From positions 10,974,001 through 11,038,000 of the forward strand of contig OZ017766.1 of the NCBI GenBank assembly GCA_963969345.1: 64,000 nucleotides of DNA, read 5' to 3'. Each line of letters starts with the position of its first letter. Position 1 is the first letter of the stretch. A model generated the notes under the pieces. It was not told where the DNA came from and searched no databases. It saw only the letters and a list, made by a program, of their open reading frames with translations. This document shows positions 37,406 to 49,100 of this stretch, one piece after another. The position numbers were made by a program, and so were the translations under genes. This stretch comes from Turbatrix aceti. Its lineage: Eukaryota > Nematoda > Chromadorea > Rhabditida > Panagrolaimidae.

Positions 37406-37570
37406 AATGACGTCAGCCTAGGCGGACACCGGGTAGGCCCTACCAGTGAGCTTGCGTATGTCCCTGGTCAGTTGATCCATCGTTTCCTTTTTTTTCTTCT
37501 TACGGGCGTGCAGCTTCGATAGGGAGACGGCTGGGTTTTCAGGGCCGATCGGTGTTTGTTGTTGGGAGGT

Positions 37571-37819
37571 TTAGTGGAATGCCGGAGAGGGGGTTCGTTC
37601 CGGGGATGATTGGGGTGTTGTTGACGCCACACTCGCCCAGTCGTCGACAGAGGTGTCTGGCTCTTGCTCTGTTGTTGCAGTGGACTTGCGGCTGAAGTTG
37701 AAAAGATTTCGGGTTGACGTGAATAAGTTGGCGCGGCGTTCCTTTCTTAAGGTTCTCGCTGAGAAAAGATTCGGGGGACTGCCAGCGGTGTCCTCAAGTT
37801 TTTGGGACTCTCTGGACAT
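37571..37819 (-). CDS. Unrecognised 82-aa frame, possibly part of the gypsy remnant
   Basis: Starts MSRESQKLEDTAG and is rich in Ser/Thr/Arg/Pro. It lies just upstream (minus strand) of the integrase remnant, where a gag start would be if the middle of the element were deleted, but has no recognisable gag motif or zinc knuckle. An in-frame stop ends it before an MDQLTRDIRKLTG segment in another register (about 37480). Confidence 0.3.
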   Translation of the reverse strand: MSRESQKLEDTAGSPPNLFSARTLRKERRANLFTSTRNLFNFSRKSTATTEQEPDTSVDDWASVASTTPQSSPERTPSPAFH

Positions 37820-38120
37820 TCACTGATGTCTTGAGTCTCTTTTGCCGTTCTTTTATATCGGCGTGCCTGCAATGAAAGATTTACGCCCGCCCCATTTTTC
37901 TTTTCATTGGAAGGTCGGAACTCATTGCGTTCTACCAATTGTTGCCCCTTTTTCTCTTTTCTTTTCGAGCCTTATTGGTTTAGCGAGTACCTGAGTGTGA
38001 CACATGTTGTTCTTATGTTCACCTCCTGCTCTTAAAACTGGTTGGGATGGCTGTTCTGCTCGCCGTTGGAATGAAAGGAGAGAAAAGGGATAACTGATTG
38101 AAAGGAATGTTTACGCGTAT

Positions 38121-38952
38121 CACTATGCGCCCATGGTTTTGACACGAAAACTTTTTTTTTGCTATTTTCACATGCACAGAGTGGATATATTTCGGACATA
38201 AAAATGGTTCTGGGGGTAATCGGCTACGGCCGATTTAATGGTGCCATCAAAAAATCAAAATTCGATCGATAAATCAATAATTTGAGGTAAAAATTACTGT
38301 AACTCACGAAATTATTAGCCGATATCACAATAAATTATTGCATCGTGTTCTACGTCCTTGAAAACCCCCGGAAGCAAAAAACAAAAAAATTCTGTTCATG
38401 AAATAAGAATTTATTTCGAATTAAAAATTAATAGTAATAATTAATTTTCACGGTTCAAAATTAATATTTATTTACCGGGCAAAAGTCATTGCAAAGTTCA
38501 AGATGAACTTGATCACTTATATATAAGAATGGTTAACCGGCTTGGCACGAAGCTTCCGAAGGCAACACACTACGCGCATTTGCATGCGCGCACTGTGTTC
38601 TCCTTCGACTGAAATGCTTCAGCGCGCACTTTTTGTATGAAAAAAAATTTGGAATTGAAATTATTTTTTATTTCATGCACCGAATTTGCTCATTTTTTCC
38701 AGACCGGGGTTTTCGATACCGCTGATTACGATAAGCTAATTTATTGTGATTTTCGCTAATAAAGACAAAAAATACAATTTTGTTTTGCTATTTATTGATC
38801 GAAAACAAAATTTTTGATAGCACCGTTAAATCCGCCATCATCGATAACCCCAAAAATACAACTTGTTTCTAACATTTAGACACATTGGGTATGTAAAATT
38901 CTAAAAAATACCTCAGAAAACGTTTTCGTGTCAGAACCATGGACGCATAGTG
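38121..38952. mobile_element. Fold-back element (832 bp) carrying CACGAAAA motif at its ends
   Basis: The left terminus (CACTATGCGCCCATGG, then TTTTGACACGAAAAC) and the inverted right terminus (CACTATGCGTCCATGG, then TTCTGACACGAAAAC) match. Similarity continues, degenerate, over most of each half (for example the inverted GATCGATAAATCAATA and TATTTATTGATCGAAA blocks). CGTAT flanks both sides (38116-38120 and 38953-38957). No coding frame. The terminal GACACGAAAA is the same word found in many introns of this window. Confidence 0.65.
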
Positions 38953-40186
38953 CGTATGTGAACAGAAGCGCAATTAAGTTTTCCGATTTTTGTTTCTGCC
39001 GACTGTTGTTCGCCGATTACAACGTACCCTCTGCTTTCGCATCCTTCAACAATTGGTGACCTGTCTGGCGTACTTTGAGCCATTTTTCGCCTTGAGCAAT
39101 TTTTTTTCGCCTCGCTGCCTAAGCCTTCTACCGTATCTGTCTGGATCTATCTCTTTTACCACTTTTCAATTTTCTCAATTTTTTATTTTTTTCGCAACAG
39201 ACTATCGCAACACGCCACATTTGAGAAACTTTACTGAAGCTCGATTAGGGGTGTTGGAGCAGAAACTTTCGTGGATCGGTAGATCTTGTAGAGCCCAAGG
39301 AAAGTGGCGCACGCAAGAACGCCGAGTGCGCTAACTGTTTGTTTAAGGTCGTAAAAGCAAACAGTTAGCGCACTCGGCGTTCTCGCAAAACATACGCTAC
39401 GGAGGCATGGTCTGCGGTTGTGAGTGAAATTGTAAGCGTCGAGTTCATCCGGTTACAATAAACGGTTTGGGGGTTTTCGTTGAAGCGGTGCAGAAAATAG
39501 CGCTGAGATCGATGCACGTGAGCGGGCGCTCGTAGCCAGACGGTCTCATGCAGGTCTGGTCGGGTGGGCACGGGGAGGCCATCTTCACATGTATCGAGAC
39601 AAAACCATTTTTTCTTGATACTTTTGTCGCACTTTTTTCTGCTTTTAAACGAAATTCTATCGCCGAAGTTTTTCGCCGCCCCGGAAGACTAGCTGATCCC
39701 AATGAGATAAAGCTGTATAGCGCGGCCTTCGGGATGCTGTGTTGTGACGGAAGGTAGGAAAAGAGAAAAATAAGTGTTAGCATGATGGGAAAATTGTTAC
39801 AACTAGACTGTTAGTGCGAACAATTGTATGAAGCGGATTTTACGATAAGTCTATCTGTTTTGACGGCGGCCCAATCTACTTAAAACTTTTCTACGCTTAA
39901 CTACGAAATGCATATTGGCTAACTTTCTTCGATCATGTTTATTGTGTAAATTCGGTCTTATGTGTGGCCAATATTCAACATCATCATGAAGCAACCAATT
40001 ACGATCAAATTCATGGAAAAAAATACAAAAAGTACAAAAATCCCAGTCAAAATGAGAAAAAAAGGAAGAAAGCAGCATTTTGTTGTCCTGAACGGAAAAG
40101 ATGGAAAGGTAAAAAATACAAACATAACCCGCAGAGATAAAAAATCCAAAAAAAATAACAGTCAGAGTCAGAAAACGATTTATTTT
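38953..40186. other. Intergenic region downstream of scc-2
   Basis: Holds a perfect hairpin at 39316-39383. A Lys-rich plus-strand frame (39962-40291) runs antisense into the last scc-2 exon and follows base composition. Nothing else supportable. Confidence 0.4.
39316..39383. repeat. Perfect 26-bp inverted repeat, 16-nt loop
   Basis: Arms 39316-39341 and 39358-39383 are exact reverse complements, beginning AGAACGCCGAGTGCGC, and are GC-richer than the surroundings. The loop is TTTAAGGTCGTAAAAG. Perfect arms suggest a recent origin or selection; function unknown. Confidence 0.85.
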
Positions 40187-43100
40187 TTATTCGCCATTAT
40201 CGTCGGTTGTGGCTCCTCCTTCACCATCATCGTCATCGGCGGTGGTGACTTTTCTCTTCTTTGCAGCGGGACCACCCCCGCCGCTCGATGAATGCTCGCC
40301 CGAAGCTGCTTCGTCTTCGCCTTCATCGTCGTCGCCTTCATCGTGGAGATCCAGCGAGTAGAACATTGTTCGGAACTAAAAATGTTTTTTCAAACTTTTT
40401 TTTTGATTTTTTTATGATAAAATTTTTTTTGACTTTTTTTTTAGAAAATTAGTCAAAAGGATCTCTTTTTTTTTAATTTGAAAAAAAACATGTTTTTTTT
40501 TTATAAAAAAAAAAGATTTTTTTTGATAAATGTTTTAAAAACTAACGTAAGCCATCTGTTCACAGAGCGTAATGTGCCCCTCGACCGTATTCCTCTGGGC
40601 AATAACTTCTGGTCTGAATTCCTGAAGCGTAAGATCTGGACGAAAGATGGAAATTTGTTGACGAATCATTGGCTTTTCGTAGATCTTAGCCGCCTCTGAT
40701 GGACTGTATTCTGACACTTTTCTGTAAAAAAAAATAAAATGTTAGGCAAAAATGTGGAAAAAAAAGCAAGCTTACGCATCAGTTAATCGGTAGAGTTTCT
40801 TGATGTACGTTTTGAGGTAGAGAAGAAGGAAACACGCTTGGCTATGCTTGACTAATTCGTAGATTTGGGTTTTGTCGTCTGGTAATCTTCCTGGAAAAAA
40901 ATTCAGTTGAAAAGGGGCCTTCAAAGCAGTAAAAATTAGATTCTAAACAAAATTAATGTCTAAAAGTTAAAAAAGTGCGTCAAAAAACGTTACTCGCTTC
41001 ATACTTTTTTCCAGAAATCTACAGTTCAAAAAATGGATTACGATAAAATTTTTCAAATGTGCCCGAATTTGTATTTTTTTCAGTACAAAACTGCAAACAA
41101 ACGTAAGTTTTGAATGTAACAAAACGGTGACAAAAATTGTTACTTGGAAAATTCGAAATAACAAAATAACGCCATAAAATGTTACTCGCAAAAACGGAAG
41201 TAATAAAACAACGACGTTCGAATATTATTCAACGCACCGAAAGTAACAAAACAAGATCAAAAAATGTTACACGCAAAATTTGAAATAACATTTTAGCGTG
41301 AAAAAATGTTACTTTTAAAAAACAGCACCTGAAATGTAACAAAATAACATCAAAAAGTTTTACTCGCAAAAATGAAGTAACAAAATAGCAACAAAAAGTG
41401 TTACTTCGACTTTTTTTTTTAATCAAATGCAAATTTTTTAGATTTTTTTATTTAACGTTTTTGAATGTTGATTACGAACAATTTTTTTTATTTGTATTTT
41501 TTTAAGTTTCTGTAATTTTTTTATAAAATGTGTAATAAAAAAGTAACTTACTGTACAAGTTCTCAGGCATAAACTCTTCTTCCTCATCCAACAACTCGCC
41601 CGGTCTCTTTGGCACCAGCATGCCTTTGAAGCTAAAGAGCACATTTTGACCCGTAATGGATATAATAGAATCGCAGGTATGAATTAGGAATAACGCTTCA
41701 TCCATCATCTGGTAGGGGAACGTAGCGAGGTTATCGACGATGAAGAGCATCTCTTCGAGAGTCAGACTGTCACCAAATGGACATTCTTCGGAGATCATAC
41801 GAACCACGCTGTTGATAAACGATCGACGCTGTTGTCGATTCGTTCTCAGACAAACGTACAAAGAATGCAGCATTGCAACTGCCTCGTTCGAATGCTTGGG
41901 TAGGCCCTGTGGATCGAGGGCATTTGGACCGCAGTGCTCAGAGGCCCGAAAGCCTCGGAGTACCGTACCCGGAGCATTTGTCTTTCGGAAGATTCGCCGC
42001 TGAACTTCGAAAGACCATCGAATGCCCTTTGTTGCCTTGCTCGACAGCATTCCGCTGTACTTCTGATCAATGTCCCGGAGCAGGGATTCAATCTTGACAC
42101 GGATAGATGACAGAGGATCCGTTGTCATCGCAATCATGGTTGGCAGAACGTCACCGGGTGTTACGAGTCCCTGACGCATGGTTTGGTAGACGACATTGGC
42201 AGAGGCAATTCGGACTTCCTGATCGACGTGGAGGTAGGCTGAGAGGACGTATTTCCAGAATACTTGGATTACGGCAGAGTTGGTGTCTGATCGGGTATCG
42301 GCGTTTCGGATGTCGTCGTCGATGTCGCCTTGTTCACGCATTTTTCGGTCTGAAATGGGGAAAAGGTCAAAAAATGGTTGAAGAAGGCTGAAAATAAAAA
42401 TTTTGAGGCTCTCGAAACGAAAAAAAACGTGTTTCCGTTTTAAGACCAATGTTACTTGCGCACGCTACCAAAAACCAAAAAAAATATTTTCGTTTTAAGT
42501 CCAATCAAAGTGCACGCGTTTCTAAACAATGAAATTTTGATTTCGTTTCAAGATCAATTTTTAGAACAAAAAATGAATTTTCGTTTCGAAACCAATAAGC
42601 GCGTGGGTATCGACAAAAATTTTTTTCGCTTCAGGACAAACCAGGTTGAACGCATCTACTAAAAAATTTTTTTAGGATCCATTCAGCCCACCGAGTTTTT
42701 TTTCAAAAACAAAAAAAAATATTTTTCCCTTCGAGATCAACAATATGATACATTTTCGCTTCGAGAACAATTTTTGGCTCTTATGAATCAAAATTTGGGT
42801 TTTAGGAAAAAAAAAGTTTTATTTAGAACAAAAATTTTAAAAAAGTGAGGATTTGCAACGAAAATAAAAAATTTAGGTTTTGCAAAGAAAAAAATTTGCC
42901 TCAAAACCAATTTTTCAAACGATTAATCATTTTCGTTTCGAGACCGAATATTCAATTTTTTTAGTTTTTCAATCAAAAATTACTCTGTTCGCATTCTTTT
43001 TTGACAATTTTTTGCATTTTCTATCCCCTAAAAAACTCACATTCTTCGCTAGCCTTGATCATGCGTTCTTCCTCAGCGACAAGGAACAAATTGAGATTGC

Positions 43101-46100
43101 TGAGTACCTCGATCTTCCTCTTGAGATGCTTTGGATCATCGCTGCCCAGCAGACTCTGATACATATTTCTGAGATCACGACGCTGGAAGAAATCGGTATA
43201 CTCTGCGCACATTTGCCCGAGTGATCCAACAGCGATCTTATTGACGCCGTCATCGATGGATCGTGAAAAGAAAATCAAGATCGTATAGACCGTATCCGCG
43301 TAGACGCCAATTTCGCGTTTGGAATCAAACTTGAATTTAGAAGGCGTTTGTTGCTGCTGCGGAGGCGGTGACTGAACTTCGCCGTCTTCGGAGAGAATTA
43401 TGTCAAAGTCAAAGTGACGACACATGGCGCCGATGGAGTAGAGGCATCGCATGAGGGTCGGTCGGCGAGAGTTCGGAATGGGTGTCGAGACGTCTGGGAT
43501 CGAGTTTTTGACCTCGTTTAGGATACCTGAAAAAAAGAGGATTTTTATGACTCACATTTAAAAAAAATCGTAATTCTGAAAAATTTGACAAAAAAATTGA
43601 ACTTTGGTAAAAAAAAAATGCAAAATTCTAAACATTTTATTTTTTTTGTATAAAAAATGTACAGTAGCGCCGAAAAGTTTAAGTGCAAACATTAATTTGC
43701 ACCGTGCATTGTTCAAACGTCTTGGTTTAGGCTCAAAATTTTTTTGATAAGCATCCTAGTATATAGCCTTAGTATTGCCAAGTTTCAGATGGATTCGCTC
43801 AAAAATGTATTTTTGGCATATCGATTTATACAATGCGCGCGCCGAAAAGTTTAAGTGCAAGATGCTTTCTTTGCAGTAATAAAGCGCATTTTTATGTATC
43901 ATAGTTTTTGTTACGTTTTTATCACTTTGTATCAATGTTTTATTGATTGAGAACATATTTCGCGCAATACATTGATTTTATCGAGAAAATGAAGATGGCA
44001 AAAGCTCATTTCAAAAATACACCCTTCTAGGGAGGTTTCGAAGGCTCTGGACGTCGAGGATTTAGTTTTTTTTATTCCAGCAGTGCCTAAAATGAAAGCA
44101 GTAATTGTCTACACAACGTACAAGAGCAGCCAACCCTCCGTTGACACGAACGGCGGCGATAGAAATTTTTTTTTGATGTTGAGGTAGAGCCTTGAGTTGA
44201 CTCAAGTTTATAAAAATGAGAATCGCCAGCAACGCGAAGGTGGTAAAATTAGTCCTGTGGTTCTAAAACAATGCCTACAAGCTGCCAAATATAAATGACA
44301 ACAATTCTCCCCTTATCCACTTGTTTCCGCAGAGAACAGGGAGACCGAACTAGATTTTATAACTAAACGTCAACATTGAAAAACTGAGCATTTGAAAAAA
44401 GTCCCCTGTGGCCACGAAAGTGGAGTGAAACGGTTTTGTTATTATTTTTTGTAGTACGCTGATTGTTTGCAATACAAAAAACCATATTCATAATATTTTT
44501 TTCCAATCAATTGTCATCTATTCTAAAATTCCGATGTTGTTGTTTTTCGAAGTTACAAGTTTATCGTCCCGTTCTCTGCGGAAACAAGTGGATAAGGGGA
44601 GAATTGTTGTCATTTATATTTGGCAGCTTGTAGGCATTGTTTTAGAACCACAGGACTAATTTTACCACCTTCGCGTTGCTGGCGATTCTCATTTTTATAA
44701 ACTTGAGTCAACTCAAGGCTCTACCTCAACATCAAAAAAAAATTTCTATCGCCGCCGTTCGTGTCAACGGAGGGTTGGCTGCTCTTGTACGTTGTGTAGA
44801 CTATTACTGCATTCATTTTAGGCACTGCTGGAATAAAAAAAACTAAATCCTCGACGTCCAGAGCCTTCGAAACCTCCCTAGAAGGGTGTATTTTTGAAAT
44901 GAGCTTTTGCCATCTTCATTTTCTCGATAAAATCAATGTATTGCGCGAAATATGTTCTCAATCAATAAAACATTGATACAAAGTGATAAAAACGTAACAA
45001 AAACTATGATACATAAAAATGCGCTTTATTACTGCAAAGAAAGCATCTTGCACTTAAACTTTTCGGCGCGCGCATTGTATAAATCGATATGCCAAAAATA
45101 CATTTTTGAGCGAATCCATCTGAAACTTGGCAATACTAAGGCTATATACTAGGATGCTTATCAAAAAAATTTTGAGCCTAAACCAAGACGTTTGAACAAT
45201 GCACGGTGCAAATTAATGTTTGCACTTAAACTTTTCGGCGCTACTGTATAATAGACATTTCAAAAAAATTAAATTGCGGTAAAAGATTACAAAAATTCAA
45301 AAAAGTTTCATTTAAAAATAGAACTTTTTTGATTTAAAAAAGTTTCTAATTTTTAAAAAATTAGAAACTTTTTAAAAAAAAATTAAGTTTCGCGTCTAAT
45401 TTTTAAAAAATTAGAAATTTAGATTCATTTAAAAAATATAAAAAAAACTATTGTTTTATAAAAAAATTGCACCAAAAAAAACCAAAAAAACATTTTTTTA
45501 CAGAAAAAAATTCATTTAAAAAAATTTATAAATTAAAAAAAATTGAAAATGTTTTCATAAAACAAATTTGTAAAAATTTGTGTAGTTCGTTGAAATTTGG
45601 AAAGCGATTTAAAAAAGTTTTCAAAAATTTCAAACAGAACAATTTTTTTGACTTTAAAAAAAATAGTAAAGACAATTTACTTTTACCAAAATTTTTTTTT
45701 GATTTTTTTTTATAAAATTAAAAAAAATCGTTTCACTGACCTACGTAGCGAAGGAACGTATCAGCAATTCCACTCTTCTGCCTTGGCCATTTCTTGCAGA
45801 CAACTCCCAGACACGCGATCGCCGACTGGATCAGTAACATGCCCATCTTGTTGACAATATGACACAACTTGATATCCATCGTCTTGAAAAGCGTATCTGA
45901 CGGATGATCAATCAGCGGAATCGTTCTTTCAAGCATGTTGATCACCAGGTTGAGAACCTGTACCTCAATCGATGTCTGTACATTCATCGAAAGATACGGT
46001 AGAAAAACGTTTGTATGCAATGTCAAAAGTTCCGGTTTGACTTTTGACATAATTGAAAGTGTCGTCAGCGATGCGAGGAGGGTTTCTTGATGCTTTTTTT

Positions 46101-49100
46101 CCCTCTCAACTTTTTGATCACTCGTCAGCTCGGCTCCACCGCTGTCATTCATGCCTTCCGCGCCGTTTGCAAGTTTCGCGTCGAGAGTCAGGACGAATTC
46201 GATGAGCGCACTGACAAGCTGCTGGGCTGATCGGGTGATGGATCGATCGATGTCTTCTTTTTTCAGAACGGTAGTTAGGAATGCTTCGACAAAATCCGCG
46301 CGATTATCCTTCAGACAATGCGAAACAGTTTCGATTAGGACGTCGACTTTCTTATTGATAATTCTGATATCGTTATTCGCGACTGGAACAAACCAGATTC
46401 CGGTGAGGGCGTCCAGAGTCAGTTTTCGGACGCCTTCTTCGTCGGTGACGCGACGCATGATTAGGGCGAGGATTTCGGGGACCTGAGGCGCTGTGTCGAA
46501 GGCTTTGTCGACGTAGTCACGTAGGATACGGATGATTCGCTTTCGGACTGCTACGCCGGTGTCCTGAAATGAAAAAGGTAATTGTTGGGTTTTGGAACGA
46601 AAAAAAATATTTTGGTCTTCAACAAAAAAAAATTTTAGACGAATTTTTTTCCGGTTTCTAGAAAAATTTTAAAAACAGTCGTATTATGGAACGAAAAATA
46701 AATTAAATTTGGATTTGAAATTTAAAAAAAAATTTCGTAACGTAAATTTAAAAAAATTTGGCTTTTTCAATAGATAAAAATTATAAAAAAATTTTTGTAT
46801 TCCAAAAAAATTCGTACTGCGGCGAAAAAACGTTTCGGAACAAACCATGTTTTATGTAAATATTTATTACAAAAAAATCGATTTCAAAATGAAAAAATGA
46901 AAAAAATCTTTTTTTACGAAAAATGAGAAATTTTTAAAAAAAATTTTGTCCTCCAACAATATCTGAAAACAAACCTTGATTCTGTCTTTCAAAATATTAT
47001 AGTAACTTTCAAAAAGATCAGGTCTCGAAACGAGATACTTTCCGAGCAACTCGATTGTCGCTTCCCTCACTGCGACATTTGGATCCATCATTCTGAAGTT
47101 GACAGCCTCGTGCACTTCCGCCATCGCCAGCACTTCTGAATCCGCTTCAATAATCTGCGTCAGACATCTCATAGCCTTTGTCCTGATGCCAACTGAATTT
47201 TCCGACGACACGCCATGAATAATGTGTCTCAGGTAAATGTCAAATGACTGACTAAATTCCCGCTTTGAAGCCAGGTATTTGACGGTCCAAAGTGCGTCGC
47301 TATCAATCATGTAATTTCCAGTCTTGGCAATGTAATTGATGCGTCTCTTGATTACTTTTTTATCCGACAGACGAATGAGAAAATCTTTCATGACATCTGC
47401 TCGCTCGTTGGATCTCTTGTACCGCTTGTCTTCCTTCTTGAAATCCCTCGATGCAGGATCCATGCTGGCGGTGAGTTCGACGTATCGCCTTCGAGCCATG
47501 CCGATGTCGTCGATGATGCCCTTGTACCACTCGCACGCGTAGAAAGCGATGCAGTGCTCGATCGACGCGTCGTTGCCCTTCGTTGCGATGAGGTAATCGA
47601 CCAGGGCTTGCTGGAGTTTTTGGAACTTTTCCATGGATGACAGCTGAAAAAGCGAGAAAAAAATGTAAAATATTTACGAAGAAAAAATGTAAACTGAAAT
47701 TTTTGCAAATTATCGTAATTCAAAAATGAGGTAACGTAAAAAAAATCAAAAGTAACAAAAAGACGCAAAAAAACGTTACTCGCCAAAACAAAAGTAATAA
47801 AACAGCGCATGAAAATGTAATAAAATAACGTAAAAATATGTCTCAAAAAACAGCACTTGAAAAGTAACAAAATAACGCCAAAAATTCGCAAAATTAAAAA
47901 TAACGTTTTAGTGTTAAAAAATGTTACTCGCAAAAACAGAAGTAACATGTCAGGCGAAAAAAATGTTACTTTCAAAAAAGAGCATTCGGAAAAGTAACAA
48001 GATAACGCCAAAATGTATTACTCTAAAAATCAGAAGTCACAAAATAGCGTCAAAAAATATTACTCACAAAAACAGGAGTAACATGATAATGCTCAAAAAT
48101 ATTACTTACTGTCCAGTAAGATTTTTACGATAAAATCCTCCATTTTTTTAAATTTTTCCCCAAAATCCTTCTAAAAACACAACTCACCGAAGTAGTATCA
48201 ATGTCATCGAGAAGCTTTGTCGGATCGTTTGCCTCCTCATAGAGAATTCCCCTGACAACCATGTCAAATCTGACATTTTCAAACTGTGAATTGGCTTCTC
48301 TCTGCGCAATAATGTGATCACGCCTCAGCCTTGCCGTAATCGTGCCGAGATAATCGAGACTGGCGGTACGAAGTGAAATTTCCAGTTTTGTATTTTTGAA
48401 AGACTGGACGAGAAGATTTCCGAGTACGGTCAAAAGAAGTTCAGCTGCAGGCCATTCTGGGCGATTGAGTGCCAGTAGAAGATCGTGGAGAAATTGTTCA
48501 AATTTCCTACGATAGTCTTCTTCGGCCTTTGCGGTACATTTGTGCAAAAATCCTCGAAGAAATGTTGCAGCGTATTTTTTTGCACTCGAAAAGCACTCTT
48601 CAATGACGTGATCGTCTTCTTCGGTTGCGTGCTCTTCTTCGCCTTCTTCGTTTTTCTTGTGTCGTGGCATCTGGAAAAAAAAGGGGTTTAGCAAGAAAAA
48701 TATTTATGAAAAATTTTTTTAATAAAAAAAAGATGAAATACAGAACGTCGAACAAAATTAATTCCAAAAATTTTCGAACTCAAAAAAACTAAAAAATGGT
48801 CCCAAAACGAAAACTTTCGTTCTAATTTTTTTTGTTCAAAATTTGTTTTTCGATTCAAAAATATTTTCTTGATTATCGTAAAAAAATGTATTTCGTTTTC
48901 GTTAGAAAACGCAAAAAAATGTCTGAAAAAAAAATTTTTTTCGAAAAAAAACAAATGGTAAAAATCCACAAAAAAAATGTCCCAAAGCGAAAAAACATTT
49001 GTTAATATTTTTTACAAAAAAAAGTCTTGAAACGAAAACACAAAAAAAACACAAAATACAAATTCCATAAAAATTTTTTTTTTAAAACCTAAATTTTTTT

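Noticed and set aside
39962..40291. 109-aa Lys-rich plus-strand frame
   Set aside because: Runs antisense into the last scc-2 exon and its Lys/Asn content follows A-rich DNA; no start context or homology.
41097..41410. CRISPR-like regularly spaced repeats
   Set aside because: Units are diverged, lie in introns of a eukaryotic gene, and have no unique spacers or cas genes.
43756..43956. Identical 66-aa frames at 43756-43956 and 44952-45152, possible duplicated gene
   Set aside because: They are the two arms of the palindromic element; no transposase or other protein motif.
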